The notes beneath the pieces are model-generated. The model had not been told where the DNA came from. It saw only the letters and a program-made list of their open reading frames with translations, and ran no database searches. Made by a program: the position numbers and the translations under genes. A stretch of 64,000 bases of DNA from Pseudoalteromonas luteoviolacea. Lineage in GTDB: Bacteria > Pseudomonadota > Gammaproteobacteria > Enterobacterales > Alteromonadaceae. Shown in pieces: positions 45,308-53,908 of the stretch; position 1 is the stretch's first letter; each line of letters begins with the position of its first letter. The stretch is from contig NZ_JAKFZS010000005.1 of NCBI RefSeq assembly GCF_021654285.1, positions 62,001 through 126,000 of the forward strand, written 5' to 3'.

Positions 45308-45931
45308 CTATAAAACAACGCGCATAGCCAGCAAGATTAAAACAACACCAATCCCACGATCAAACCAGTGTCCGGCACGATGGAAAAAACTTCTTACTCG
45401 AGATTTGGATAAAAACACGGACAATAACGAAAACCAAACCCAAGTTGCCAAAGCCATATACAAACCGTAAAAAATTTGTACAGCCTGTGGTGTTTCTGGA
45501 TCAATCATGAGTGTAAATAATGAAAGGAAGAATAGCGTTGCTTTTGGGTTAAGGGCGTTCACTAAAAACCCTCGTCTTAGAGCTTTAAAGTCAGACTCAC
45601 TATCTCTCGCCCCTTGGATAGATTCCATTGGCTCAACATTTTTTTGTGCTCTAAGGGCTTGCACTCCCATGTATGCTAAATAGGCACCCGCAGCATACTT
45701 GAATAAACTAAATAAATCTGGAGATTTTGACAGCACAAGTGCCACCCCCAACAAGCAGTATGAAACATGTACAAAAATCCCTAAACCGACGCCTGCACTG
45801 GTATAAAGCGCATTTCTTCGCCCTTGCTGTACACTTTGCTTTAACACAATCGCAAAATCAGGCCCTGGGCTTGCCACTGCAAAAAAGTGTGCAACAGCAA
45901 TAATTAAAAACTCATCTAGATACTCAAGCAC
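45308..45931 (-). CDS. LysE/RhtB-family amino-acid exporter
   Basis: A 207-residue inner-membrane protein with about six helices. The N-terminus HFFAVASPGPDFAIVLKQSVQQGRRNALYTSAGVGLGIFVH is the diagnostic SPGPD region of the RhtB branch (homoserine/threonine efflux). LVNALNPKATLFFLSLF is the second conserved block. GTG 45931 with GAGGA 8 nt upstream is chosen; the frame can start at a TTG 15 bp earlier. It overlaps the end of the upstream gene by 8 bp, showing tight coupling. Substrate unknown beyond the family. Confidence 0.88.
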   Translation of the reverse strand: MLEYLDEFLIIAVAHFFAVASPGPDFAIVLKQSVQQGRRNALYTSAGVGLGIFVHVSYCLLGVALVLSKSPDLFSLFKYAAGAYLAYMGVQALRAQKNVEPMESIQGARDSESDFKALRRGFLVNALNPKATLFFLSLFTLMIDPETPQAVQIFYGLYMALATWVWFSLLSVFLSKSRVRSFFHRAGHWFDRGIGVVLILLAMRVVL

Positions 45932-46709
45932 GGCTGCGATCCTCAAGGGCTAACAGCATAGGATCCGCAGAGGTCTGTAATATTTTTTTTAGTTGCTTTT
46001 GCGCTTTTTTGAACATGCCCTTTAAATGAGGCTTCAGATGCTTTCCGCCCTGTTCGTCGCCTTTAAAGTGACATACTAACGCATGCAAAAATATACTTTC
46101 CTGTTCATTAAGTGCTGCCTGACGGTTGGCATACGGGTTATAGCACGACCCGCATCCACCTCTAAAATGATAGGCGGTATTACATATCATGGTGCCAAAC
46201 CCCATAAATATCGCCAGTACATCCGCTGCTACCGGTAAGTTTTGCTGACCGCCTGGCGGTACTTTACCAACTTGGTGAATGAGTATTAACGCCATACTTC
46301 CCGCCATACTTGCCACAAGATCTTGTGGTTGATTGATTTGGTTTGGATTATACGAGACGTGCACTGGTAAGCTTGGTTTATTGACTAATGCCACTTCCTC
46401 TCCTCGCAACCCGCCTGACAACGAAAAACGAGGAAATGTCTGCTGCATTGACATCATTTGCGGTGACGTTAAGGCTATCGGCCACTGTGTTAAACCTGCG
46501 TAGCTTCTGACTCGCTGAAAAACGGACTGAGCCATTTCATCGACGCTTGTGACACGATCGGGAAAATACTGCTCTGTTGGCTGCACAATCTGAGTATTTT
46601 TTAAAAAATACTCACTATCAAAATGCTCAGCCGCCCATAGAAACAGCTCGACCAAAGATTGCGACTCTTCAGATTCTAATAATGGTTTGGGTTTAAAAAT
46701 TGATAACAT
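45924..46709 (-). CDS. Uncharacterised protein heading the LysE operon
   Basis: A 261-residue soluble protein without signal peptide that I do not recognise. It has an acidic N-terminal half, a hydrophobic central stretch (LVASMAGSMALILIHQVG and VAADVLAIFMGFGTMICNTAYHF), a Cys pair in RGGCGSCYNPYANRQAALNEQES that could bind metal, and a basic C-terminal tail (LKPHLKGMFKKAQKQLKK). The start is uncertain: ATG 46709 is used, but the frame opens at a GTG at 46748. It overlaps the exporter gene by 8 bp and is first in the four-gene operon. Confidence 0.65.
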   Translation of the reverse strand: MLSIFKPKPLLESEESQSLVELFLWAAEHFDSEYFLKNTQIVQPTEQYFPDRVTSVDEMAQSVFQRVRSYAGLTQWPIALTSPQMMSMQQTFPRFSLSGGLRGEEVALVNKPSLPVHVSYNPNQINQPQDLVASMAGSMALILIHQVGKVPPGGQQNLPVAADVLAIFMGFGTMICNTAYHFRGGCGSCYNPYANRQAALNEQESIFLHALVCHFKGDEQGGKHLKPHLKGMFKKAQKQLKKILQTSADPMLLALEDRSRA

Positions 46710-46851
46710 ATATTCAATCGACACGACCAGATAATCATTACTCAACACCTTACCAAGTCACATTAAGTTAAAGCAAGGTAAGCAGATGATTAAATAGCAT
46801 TAAACCTTGTCTGGCTTTAGCCATCAGCTTTGTTTAGATTTGATTTCTGAC

Positions 46852-46880
46852 TTGGATAAGCTGCAGAAGCCACTTATTAT
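46852..46880 (+). promoter_or_regulatory. Promoter of the tautomerase gene
   Basis: TTGGAT (46852-46857), 17 bp, TATTAT (46875-46880), ending 31 bp before ATG 46912. This supports the shorter start for the gene, because the longer frame would begin upstream of the promoter. Confidence 0.55.
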
Positions 46881-46911
46881 AGTCACCCTTCATAAGCAAT
46901 TAAAACAGACT

Positions 46912-47241
46912 ATGCCACATATCATTATCGAACACTCAGCTTCGCTGCAGTGTGACCTTACACATTTAACCCAATCTATACATCAAAGCACCATAGAAAC
47001 TAACTTGTTTGATGAGCAAACCATAAAGACACGTCGAATTGCATTTGCTGAATGTATTCTTGGCAGTGGCAAGCTGGACTTTGTTCACATTCAAGTCCAC
47101 TTATTGGTCGGTAGAACACAAGCGCAAAAACAAATACTCAGCGAAAAGTTACTTAGCACACTAGAAAGTTTATTGCCTGAATCGGTAAGTTTAAGCGTTC
47201 ATCCGTATGATTTAGATCCTGCTATTTATCGCAAAAATTAA
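46912..47241 (+). CDS. 5-carboxymethyl-2-hydroxymuconate isomerase-like tautomerase
   Basis: A 109-residue protein of the tautomerase superfamily, CHMI branch. After removal of Met the N-terminal Pro (MPHIIIEHSAS) would be the catalytic base, which fixes the start at 46912 rather than the open-frame start at 46807. CHMI acts in homoprotocatechuate breakdown, but no other gene of that pathway is nearby, so it may act on another keto-enol substrate. Conserved parts: HIIIEHSASL, RIAFAECILG-SGKLDFVHIQVHLLVGRTQAQK. It is followed after 49 bp by rsuA. Confidence 0.85.
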   Translation: MPHIIIEHSASLQCDLTHLTQSIHQSTIETNLFDEQTIKTRRIAFAECILGSGKLDFVHIQVHLLVGRTQAQKQILSEKLLSTLESLLPESVSLSVHPYDLDPAIYRKN

Positions 47242-47290
47242 ATCATTCATAATACGTAAGTATTTGGACCCGTTTAACAAGAGTAAATAA

Positions 47291-48001
47291 ATGAAATTTC
47301 CATGTCGTATAGATAAATTTGTCAGCCACATAAATGAACTGCCTCGCAGCAAAGTAAAAATACTCATTAAAAAAGGAGAAGTGGCAATAAATGGCATTGT
47401 GACAAAAAAAAGTGACGTGCAAATAGGTGCTGATGACCTAATCGAAGTAAGTGGTAAGCAACTGAAGTATCTAGGTAAAAGGTATTTCATGCTCAATAAA
47501 CCTCAAGGTTATGTGTGTGCTAATCACGATGAATTGCACCCCACTGTTTTTGACTTGCTTAATGAGCCGAACTTAAAAGATTTTCATGTCGCGGGTAGGC
47601 TAGACATAGATACAACAGGGCTGGTATTAATCACCAATGATGGCGACTGGTCACATCAAATCACCTCCCCAAAAAAACAAAAATTCAAGACTTACCTTGT
47701 TGAAACAAAAGAAATAATTACCGAAGAATCTTTAGAAAAACTACGCCATGGCGTCGCTTTACATAATGAAAAGCAACTGACCCGTCCAGCACAGGCAGAA
47801 GCGATTGATAAATATGCGTTACGGTTGTCGATCTGCGAAGGAAAATACCATCAAGTTAAGCGTATGCTCGCAGCCGTTGAAAACCATGTAGTTGAATTGC
47901 ATAGAGAAAAAATAAGTGGCATCACATTGGACACCAATCTGGCACAGGGTGAATATCGCCCATTGACTCAGCAAGAAGTTGACATAATCAATGCAAAATA
48001 G
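47291..48001 (+). CDS. rsuA: 16S rRNA pseudouridine(516) synthase
   Basis: A 236-residue pseudouridine synthase with an N-terminal S4 RNA-binding domain (MKFPCRIDKFVSHINELPRSKVKILIKKGEVAING) and a catalytic domain with GRLDIDTTG at 102-110 (Asp105 catalytic) and RYFMLNKPQGYVC and KYHQVKRMLAAVENHVVELHREKI. The latter stretches are close to E. coli RsuA, so the target should be U516 of 16S rRNA. Length fits (231 aa in E. coli). Confidence 0.93.
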   Translation: MKFPCRIDKFVSHINELPRSKVKILIKKGEVAINGIVTKKSDVQIGADDLIEVSGKQLKYLGKRYFMLNKPQGYVCANHDELHPTVFDLLNEPNLKDFHVAGRLDIDTTGLVLITNDGDWSHQITSPKKQKFKTYLVETKEIITEESLEKLRHGVALHNEKQLTRPAQAEAIDKYALRLSICEGKYHQVKRMLAAVENHVVELHREKISGITLDTNLAQGEYRPLTQQEVDIINAK

Positions 48002-48148
48002 GCCGCAATAAAGTCGTCATATGAGTAAAAATCATCTAATTTTTACTTATATACGGTTAAGCCCTACTTACATAGCGCGCTCAAACATGATAAATCATAA
48101 AGGTAGGAGTGCCATCAACTTTTAACTGACTCTGCTAAGGTGCATATT

Positions 48149-49780
48149 GTGTTTTCGACCCTGACTTTACGACTAAAAATAATCTTTTTCGCAGCAGCAA
48201 TTTTTATCGCCTTAATTTCTGTTGCTGTGCTTGGGCTACAATCACTTCGCCATGCGAGCGAAACAGATAACATTGCACGCATTAATCAATTGATGAAAAG
48301 TACAGTCAACATCGTTGAGCAATTTGAAAACTTTGTCAGGTCGGGCGACTTAACCGAGCAAGAAGCCAAAAAACTTGCAGCCCAAATATTAAGAGAAAAC
48401 AAGTATCACGACTCTGAATATGTCTATGTTGTTGATGAGCAACTAAACTTTGTTGCCGCACCTCATGACCCTCAATTACACGGTACAAGCTTCAATGATT
48501 TCAAAGACGCCAGCGGTAACAGTATTGGCAGACTGGTAGAGCGCAAAGTAGGAAATAACACCAATCGAATTATTACATACCACTGGAACTCTGAACGAAA
48601 TGGTGAAGTTGTAGATCTCACCTCTGTTGTACAGAAAACGTCTCTATTTGGTTGGTACGTTGGCACCGGGATCAGCTACAAAGAAGTAGATGAAAGATAT
48701 TGGGAAACAGCAAGCTGGTTACTAACCCTCTCATTGATCATTGCGATTGCACTCACTTTTACCGTTGCACGTTATGGCCTATCCCTCTCCAATAAGCTTG
48801 GCGCAGAACTCAATGATGTGCTCGATATCGTAAGGCAAGTGTCCCACGGTAATTTAACTTCGCGAATTGACACCTCAAATGCCAAAGATTACAGCATCAT
48901 GGCAGCCATGCATTATATGCAAGATGGTTTAAAGGGCGTTGTGAGCGGATTAATGGTCGTCAGTGACAAATTAAAAGAACAGAGCTTTGATGGTGAGGCA
49001 CGGTCCAATGACTTAGAAAGCTTAACTTTAAGTCTCAGTGAAGAAACACAGATGGTCGCTTCGGCTATTACCGAGCTCACCGCGTCAGCCCAAACTGTCG
49101 TGGAACATGCAGAACAAGCCGCATTCTCAGTTCAGGAAGCCGAAAACCAAGGACAAAATGCAGATAGGCTGACCTCCAATGCCACCGAAGCAATCGCCCT
49201 TTTAGAGCAACAGATAGACAGTGCTGGAAACAATATTCAAGCGCTCGATGAAGAGGTTAACAACATTGCAAACGTACTGAGTGTCATACAAAGTATTGCA
49301 GAGCAAACCAACCTACTTGCTCTAAACGCCGCCATTGAAGCCGCTCGAGCTGGAGAACAAGGTCGAGGTTTTGCCGTCGTAGCTGATGAAGTACGCCAAC
49401 TGGCGCAAAGAACTCAGTCGAGCACCGAAGAAATTCATACCATGATAGGTAATTTACAATCAGCTACCCAAGAAGCAAAGTCATCCGTTGCTCTAAGTAT
49501 CGCCACCAGTGAAAAGACAGTGACTATGTCATCGGAAGCAAGTGAAGCGTTACGTAGTGTCGCCACTTCATTAAGTGCTATTTCTCAAATGAGTGACCAA
49601 ATAGCATTGGCAGCAAAAGAGCAGCTAACCGCAGGCGAAGATACCGCCAAACGAGTCGTGATCATCTCCGACACAGCTTCTCAAACAGCCAGTGTCTCGC
49701 AACAAGCACACACAGCAACAGACAGCATTAAAGCACAAGCGACACAGTTAGAAAGCGAAATGGCGAAATTTAAGTTGTAA
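48149..49780 (+). CDS. Methyl-accepting chemotaxis protein with Cache-type sensor
   Basis: A 543-residue chemoreceptor. Membrane helices at about 9-30 and 190-212 flank a periplasmic sensor (about 31-185) of the single-Cache type ([39 protein letters not shown], with a GWYVGTGIS end). A HAMP-like linker and a long cytoplasmic coiled coil follow with the hairpin tip [39 protein letters not shown]. The ligand is unknown; small carboxylic acids are typical for this sensor type. GTG 48149 with AAGG 8 nt upstream is chosen over GTG 48140. No chemotaxis genes are adjacent. Confidence 0.92.
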   Translation: MFSTLTLRLKIIFFAAAIFIALISVAVLGLQSLRHASETDNIARINQLMKSTVNIVEQFENFVRSGDLTEQEAKKLAAQILRENKYHDSEYVYVVDEQLNFVAAPHDPQLHGTSFNDFKDASGNSIGRLVERKVGNNTNRIITYHWNSERNGEVVDLTSVVQKTSLFGWYVGTGISYKEVDERYWETASWLLTLSLIIAIALTFTVARYGLSLSNKLGAELNDVLDIVRQVSHGNLTSRIDTSNAKDYSIMAAMHYMQDGLKGVVSGLMVVSDKLKEQSFDGEARSNDLESLTLSLSEETQMVASAITELTASAQTVVEHAEQAAFSVQEAENQGQNADRLTSNATEAIALLEQQIDSAGNNIQALDEEVNNIANVLSVIQSIAEQTNLLALNAAIEAARAGEQGRGFAVVADEVRQLAQRTQSSTEEIHTMIGNLQSATQEAKSSVALSIATSEKTVTMSSEASEALRSVATSLSAISQMSDQIALAAKEQLTAGEDTAKRVVIISDTASQTASVSQQAHTATDSIKAQATQLESEMAKFKL

Positions 49781-49905
49781 TATCACAAGATTATCATTAA
49801 TCAATTTTACAAAATAGAATGGGGACATTCTACCTTTTCTATTTTGGGTAATTTTTTACACAAACTGGCCTGAATTTAGCATCTTATTTTTTTGTAAAAA
49901 AATGT

Positions 49906-49930
49906 TTAACTCCAAATTATTTGGTGTTAA
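49906..49930. repeat. Near-perfect 25-bp inverted repeat
   Basis: TTAACTCCAAA (49906-49916), TTA, TTTGGTGTTAA (49920-49930) with one mismatch. Could be an operator or a transcript hairpin upstream of the small peptide gene. Confidence 0.6.
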
Positions 49931-50071
49931 ATTCAATGAGTCACCCATATAAAATCGACCATTAAGTGTGAGGGTAACACCAAGAAACACTTCTTTTTTA
50001 TTAGGCTTTGTGACGCTTCTTCTGGTAAAGCAGTAAGGCTTGCGTTGTGCCTGTTGCCATTGGAAACTAAA

Positions 50072-50086
50072 GAATGTTTAACATTC
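50072..50086. repeat. Perfect palindrome upstream of the peptide gene
   Basis: GAATGTT-T-AACATTC, a perfect 7-1-7 inverted repeat ending 40 bp before ATG 50127. The GTTTAAC core is shared with the left part of the larger repeat at 49902-49910, suggesting the same regulator may bind both. Confidence 0.55.
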
Positions 50087-50126
50087 ATTTAGCTGACTAG
50101 ACGATAATGAAATAAGGATAATCACT

Positions 50127-50282
50127 ATGAAGATGATTGCTAACAAACAATGCCGTTTAATTGCGGGCGGTTCAGGTTTATTAGGTCCAGCGGACCCTTT
50201 TTCAGAAGGGCGAAAAACCCGACAAGAGATGCTTGTTGTACATTCAAACCATAGGGCAGCATCGCCCATCAAAAACTCTTAA
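50127..50282 (+). CDS. 51-residue double-glycine peptide, candidate secreted peptide precursor
   Basis: An open frame of 51 codons with AAGGA 9 nt before its ATG. The N-terminal 15 residues (MKMIANKQCRLIAGG) look like a double-glycine leader: Gly-Gly at 14-15 and Ile at -4 from the cut, as in class II bacteriocin and related secreted peptides. Processing would release a 36-residue peptide starting SGLLGPADPFSEG and ending SPIKNS, with one His-Ala-rich patch and no Cys. No C39-type peptidase transporter or modifying enzyme is in the window. The next gene, 25 bp downstream, encodes a membrane protein of unknown role. The assignment as a precursor is an inference; the frame could be non-coding. 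Confidence 0.5.
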   Translation: MKMIANKQCRLIAGGSGLLGPADPFSEGRKTRQEMLVVHSNHRAASPIKNS

Positions 50283-50307
50283 TTAGTTTTTAAGTTAAGC
50301 ATTATTT

Positions 50308-50922
50308 ATGGCAAAACAGTTTGCATTCAAAGATCTACTACTGCCTTATGTAGTTATGGTAGTAGTGATCTTTATTATTCAAGACGCGACCTACTTCTTT
50401 TTTTTGGCTTATATATCAATTATTTCTTTAGTATTTTTGATAGGGCACAGACTAAGAGACGTTAACATATGTTCAATTTCATTCATTGCGATGATCCCAG
50501 TTTTATTTGAAAACATTATTTTTACAACTGGGTTAATTAGCTTAGTATCTACACCAGGTGACAGATTAATACAAAATAGCCTCATCTATGGCGTGCATTT
50601 GTTTAAGGAACTCATAATTTTAGTACCTTTGACATACCGAGTTGAGATTTCAAAGCGATTGTTTCCCAAACACAAAATACGCTACACCTTTGCTGATAGC
50701 ATTTTACCCTGGCTATGCTTAATCAGCGCTGCAATTAGTTTTTTCGCATTAATCGAAAATTATATACGCAACGGTAAAGGCTACGATATGACTTTCTTTT
50801 ATTATGCGTTCGATGTGACAGGTTACTTAAATTATTCAATATTTTGCGGTGTACTCGTTGTACTCACTTTTTTGACCTATAAAGAAGCCTATGATTTTAA
50901 AGTGCCTTCTATCCGGCGCTGA
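50308..50922 (+). CDS. Small polytopic membrane protein next to the double-glycine peptide
   Basis: A 204-residue protein with about six hydrophobic helices and basic loops; no recognised family. Helices lie near 11-27, 28-46, 55-78, 95-108, 132-152 and 170-188. The codon use is AT-rich compared with neighbours. It follows the 51-residue peptide by 25 bp in the same direction without a terminator between, so the two are probably one transcript. Size and topology would fit an immunity or accessory protein for a secreted peptide, but also many other roles. It converges with the next gene, stop to stop, 4 bp apart. Confidence 0.6.
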   Translation: MAKQFAFKDLLLPYVVMVVVIFIIQDATYFFFLAYISIISLVFLIGHRLRDVNICSISFIAMIPVLFENIIFTTGLISLVSTPGDRLIQNSLIYGVHLFKELIILVPLTYRVEISKRLFPKHKIRYTFADSILPWLCLISAAISFFALIENYIRNGKGYDMTFFYYAFDVTGYLNYSIFCGVLVVLTFLTYKEAYDFKVPSIRR

Positions 50923-50926
50923 TATA

Positions 50927-51718
50927 TTAATGAAAAGGGTTTGTTAAAGGCAGCATATGACTGTTAGATAGCATGTTTAGATCAAAGTAACGCTGCAGTA
51001 ATGCATTGTAAGCACCACTGTGCTTCAACTTTTTCAAACCTATTTCAAGGTTTTTAGCAAGCTCAGCTTTATCCTTGTTCACGAAAAAGTAAAAACGAGC
51101 AGGATAAGACAAATAGTAATCCGGCACTATCATGAGTGCAGGGTTATTTTGATTGAGTAACTCAGATTGTGCCTCAACGATAGAGCGAGGGAAATAATCC
51201 GCCTTCTTGTGTAAGACCATATCAAACATGGCTTGATAATTTACAATGGGTTTAACGCTCAAGCCATTGCTTGAAAGGATTTTTGTATCTGGCCAATCAT
51301 GCCCTTGCACCGCAGTGAACCTGCTCAGCTGCGCTAACTCTGTAATACGTTTAAAGCGCTTATATTGTGCTTTATGAATAATGAGAACGCGCTTACCGAT
51401 TAGGCCATCAAATAATGGAAATTTGACTGCTATTGCCAGCTTTTCTCTTGCTGGGCTTGTCATGCTCCAGTGCAAATCAACTAGCCCTTTACTTAAAGCC
51501 ATTAGAGTGCGCTGCTGATGAGGATGTACTTTGACATGCTCAATGTTTACGTCGTATTCAGCTGCTTTCAAAGCTTGCTGTAACAACTCATACAGAAATA
51601 GGTCGCGATCATAAAGTGGACGCTGCTCTTTAGCGACATAAATTGTTTCTTTTACATCCTGTGCTGCACTCGTACAAGCCAAAGATAGTAAGCAAAAGCC
51701 AATAAACTGTCTGATCAT
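50927..51718 (-). CDS. Periplasmic solute-binding-like protein (SBP_bac_3 type)
   Basis: A 263-residue exported protein with a signal peptide (MIRQFIGFCLLSLACTSAAQ). The mature part resembles the amino-acid binding-protein fold: LYELLQQALKAAEYDV, RTLMALSKGLVDLHWSMTSPAREK, and a late YPARFYFFVNKDKAELAKNLEIGLKKLKHSGAYNALLQRYF block. No ABC permease or ATPase is adjacent, so it may be an orphan sensor or binding protein, common in Alteromonadales. ATG 51718 is chosen because GGGGA lies at a fitting distance; the frame extends to 51730. Confidence 0.8.
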   Translation of the reverse strand: MIRQFIGFCLLSLACTSAAQDVKETIYVAKEQRPLYDRDLFLYELLQQALKAAEYDVNIEHVKVHPHQQRTLMALSKGLVDLHWSMTSPAREKLAIAVKFPLFDGLIGKRVLIIHKAQYKRFKRITELAQLSRFTAVQGHDWPDTKILSSNGLSVKPIVNYQAMFDMVLHKKADYFPRSIVEAQSELLNQNNPALMIVPDYYLSYPARFYFFVNKDKAELAKNLEIGLKKLKHSGAYNALLQRYFDLNMLSNSHMLPLTNPFH

Positions 51719-51936
51719 CATCTTCCCCAAACCTATTAAGTTACTCAGTAACTACGACGGTATAAATTACTATATATAACATAAGCGAGAATTTCCCTTC
51801 GCCTTAAGTATATATATTTCATAATATATCGCCTTGAAGCAATAAGTTTGTTCACGAAAATTAAATTCACCGTATCATTCGCACAGATTATTCCACTCTT
51901 TGCTTATAATCTCAAAAGTCGTACTGTGTAATTGCA

Positions 51937-53751
51937 TTAAAGATGATTAACTGCTGTTTCAAGCCTCACCATTGGCGCACTCGGCTTTCGACGATTACAG
52001 ACAAATAAATAACTATTGCGATAACGCTTAGCTTCTTTTTTAGCATCTGTTGCCAAAGCCGCTACCTGGTGACTATTTTTACAGGACTCTACATCAGGGC
52101 TCACAAGACCAATAGATAAAGTCAGTAACGGTACAAATTGCTTTTGCCCTTCTCGATTAGTAGCCCAGTAGCCACCAGCTGCAACATGCTCAGGCGTAAA
52201 TAGAGATTTAGAACGCGCTTCAAACTGCTCAATGATCTGATGGCAAAGCGACTCAGCATCGGCTTGATCAAACACCACCATAAAGTCATCTCCACCAATG
52301 TGCCCGACAAAGCACTGACTGTGCTGACATACCTGCAGAGTGACATCAGCTAGCAATTTAATGACACTATCTCCACTGGCATAGCCATACAAATCGTTAA
52401 ACTGTTTGAAGTGGTTTAAATCAATATAAGCCAATGAAAAACGGTGCTTAGCACGAAGACGCTGTTCTATGGCCTCATTAATGGCGACATTGCCCGGTAA
52501 CATAGTGAGCGGGTTTGCATGCTGCGCATGGCGGATTTTATCTTCAGTAATATGTTTTAAAATATCCCGAAGAGGCGCCAAGCCTATATACTCACCTTCT
52601 TTAGTGATAACAATATGTCGCCTAATATCAAATTCATTTTCAGTAATGAGCTGACTGACAAAATCTAACTGCTGTTGTTCATCAACGATCAGAGGCTGTT
52701 TATCCATCAATTTAACGACAGGCTTTTTATCAAATAATGCGTGACCATAAGGTGCCGCAAAGACCTCTGTAAGCTGATCCCTATGTAATAGCCCGACAGG
52801 CTGTCGCGCATCATTGAGCACTGCGAGACTTGTCAGGCCTTTATTCTGTTCAAAACGACGGTGGGCATCTATACACTGCGTACTCATATGAATCGCAGGC
52901 ACATCGTGAGCCAGCCAGCCAATGGCCATGGACTGTTCGAATTGACTCGCAGCAGGTTCTGATTGAAATTGCGCATTGAGTATATCACGAGGATCAATCG
53001 CTAAATCGTTAGACTCAGCGCTAGGTCTTGCCAATAAAAACCCTTGCGCGTTTACTATCCCCATTTTTTTGAGCAATTTTAATTCTTCATCACGCTCTAT
53101 ACCTTCAGCAATCACAGCTGTATTGGTTGCTTTAGCAAGCTCAATGATGGACTTAAGAAACTCTCTTTTCACGATGCTTTGATCGCAGTAATCAATAAAA
53201 TAACGATCTACTTTGACAAAATCAGGACAAAGTTCCGACCACTGCTTTAGCCCAGAGTAACCCGCGCCTAAGTCATCTATCGCAATTTGAAAGCCCAACT
53301 GACGATAATGCGATATGGTTTTTAGCAACAGAAAACCATCATCCACTTTATCTTGCTCTGTCACCTCAATTACCACACGGCTGCTATTTAAGCCTGCTTC
53401 TTCAATCAGGTGCAACGTCTCCCCTTTTGGGTGATGAGGGTCGAGCAAGGCTTTAGGGCTCACATTTAAAAATAGTTTGCCCGGCAAGTTTAATGCAGCA
53501 AACTGGGCGATGGCTTTTTTACGACAAAGCAGCTCAAGTTCAGATAGTCGGTCATACTTACTGGCCGCCGCAAACATCTTATCAGGTTGCGCTAACTCAT
53601 TGTTTACACTACCGCGACTCAATGCTTCAAAGCCAAGTATCTGCTCTTTTGCAATATCAAAAATGGGTTGAAACATTGGATATACAGCTTCATTTCGCAG
53701 AATGTCATCCAATATGACGTTTAAAGGGTCCACTGAAACAACCAAACTCAA
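51937..53751 (-). CDS. EAL-CBS-GGDEF cyclic-di-GMP signalling protein
   Basis: A 604-residue soluble protein with the domains in reverse of the usual order. Residues about 20-255 are EAL with FEALSR, an intact DDLGAGYSGL loop and late AEGIE; about 275-400 are a CBS pair (VLNDARQPVGLLHRDQL, VITKEGEYIGLAPLRDI); about 415-585 are GGDEF. The GGDEF active site reads GHIGGDDF, that is GGDDF, so cyclase activity is possible but uncertain. The start is ambiguous: TTG 53751 as listed, or GTG 53733. This EAL-CBS-GGDEF order is found in several gammaproteobacterial proteins that bind nucleotides through the CBS pair. Confidence 0.88.
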   Translation of the reverse strand: MSLVVSVDPLNVILDDILRNEAVYPMFQPIFDIAKEQILGFEALSRGSVNNELAQPDKMFAAASKYDRLSELELLCRKKAIAQFAALNLPGKLFLNVSPKALLDPHHPKGETLHLIEEAGLNSSRVVIEVTEQDKVDDGFLLLKTISHYRQLGFQIAIDDLGAGYSGLKQWSELCPDFVKVDRYFIDYCDQSIVKREFLKSIIELAKATNTAVIAEGIERDEELKLLKKMGIVNAQGFLLARPSAESNDLAIDPRDILNAQFQSEPAASQFEQSMAIGWLAHDVPAIHMSTQCIDAHRRFEQNKGLTSLAVLNDARQPVGLLHRDQLTEVFAAPYGHALFDKKPVVKLMDKQPLIVDEQQQLDFVSQLITENEFDIRRHIVITKEGEYIGLAPLRDILKHITEDKIRHAQHANPLTMLPGNVAINEAIEQRLRAKHRFSLAYIDLNHFKQFNDLYGYASGDSVIKLLADVTLQVCQHSQCFVGHIGGDDFMVVFDQADAESLCHQIIEQFEARSKSLFTPEHVAAGGYWATNREGQKQFVPLLTLSIGLVSPDVESCKNSHQVAALATDAKKEAKRYRNSYLFVCNRRKPSAPMVRLETAVNHL

Positions 53752-53874
53752 TTCAAGTGTTTAATAATCGAGCAAAATATCAAAGATTTATGACAGTTAG
53801 ATTGCAATCCAATGGTATTTACCAATATTGGGGATAAATATGAAGAGAGTAAGTAGACCGAAAATAAGAAGGGT

Positions 53875-53899
53875 GAGATGAAAACGGTGTTTTCATCTC
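53875..53899 (-). terminator. Stem-loop after the Fur-box lipoprotein gene
   Basis: GAGATGAAAAC (53875-53885) pairs with GTTTTCATCTC (53889-53899), an 11-bp perfect stem with a 3-nt loop. On the minus strand it is followed by a short CT-rich and T-rich stretch, so termination strength is uncertain. Confidence 0.5.
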
Positions 53900-53908
53900 A
53901 TTATGAGA

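Larger units (their letters stand above)
49781..50126. other. Intergenic region with two inverted repeats before the peptide gene
   Basis: About 350 bp, AT-rich in the first half. It contains an 11-bp near-perfect inverted repeat at 49906-49930 and a perfect 7-1-7 palindrome at 50072-50086. No riboswitch or tRNA pattern was recognised. The only open frames are under 25 codons. Confidence 0.5.
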
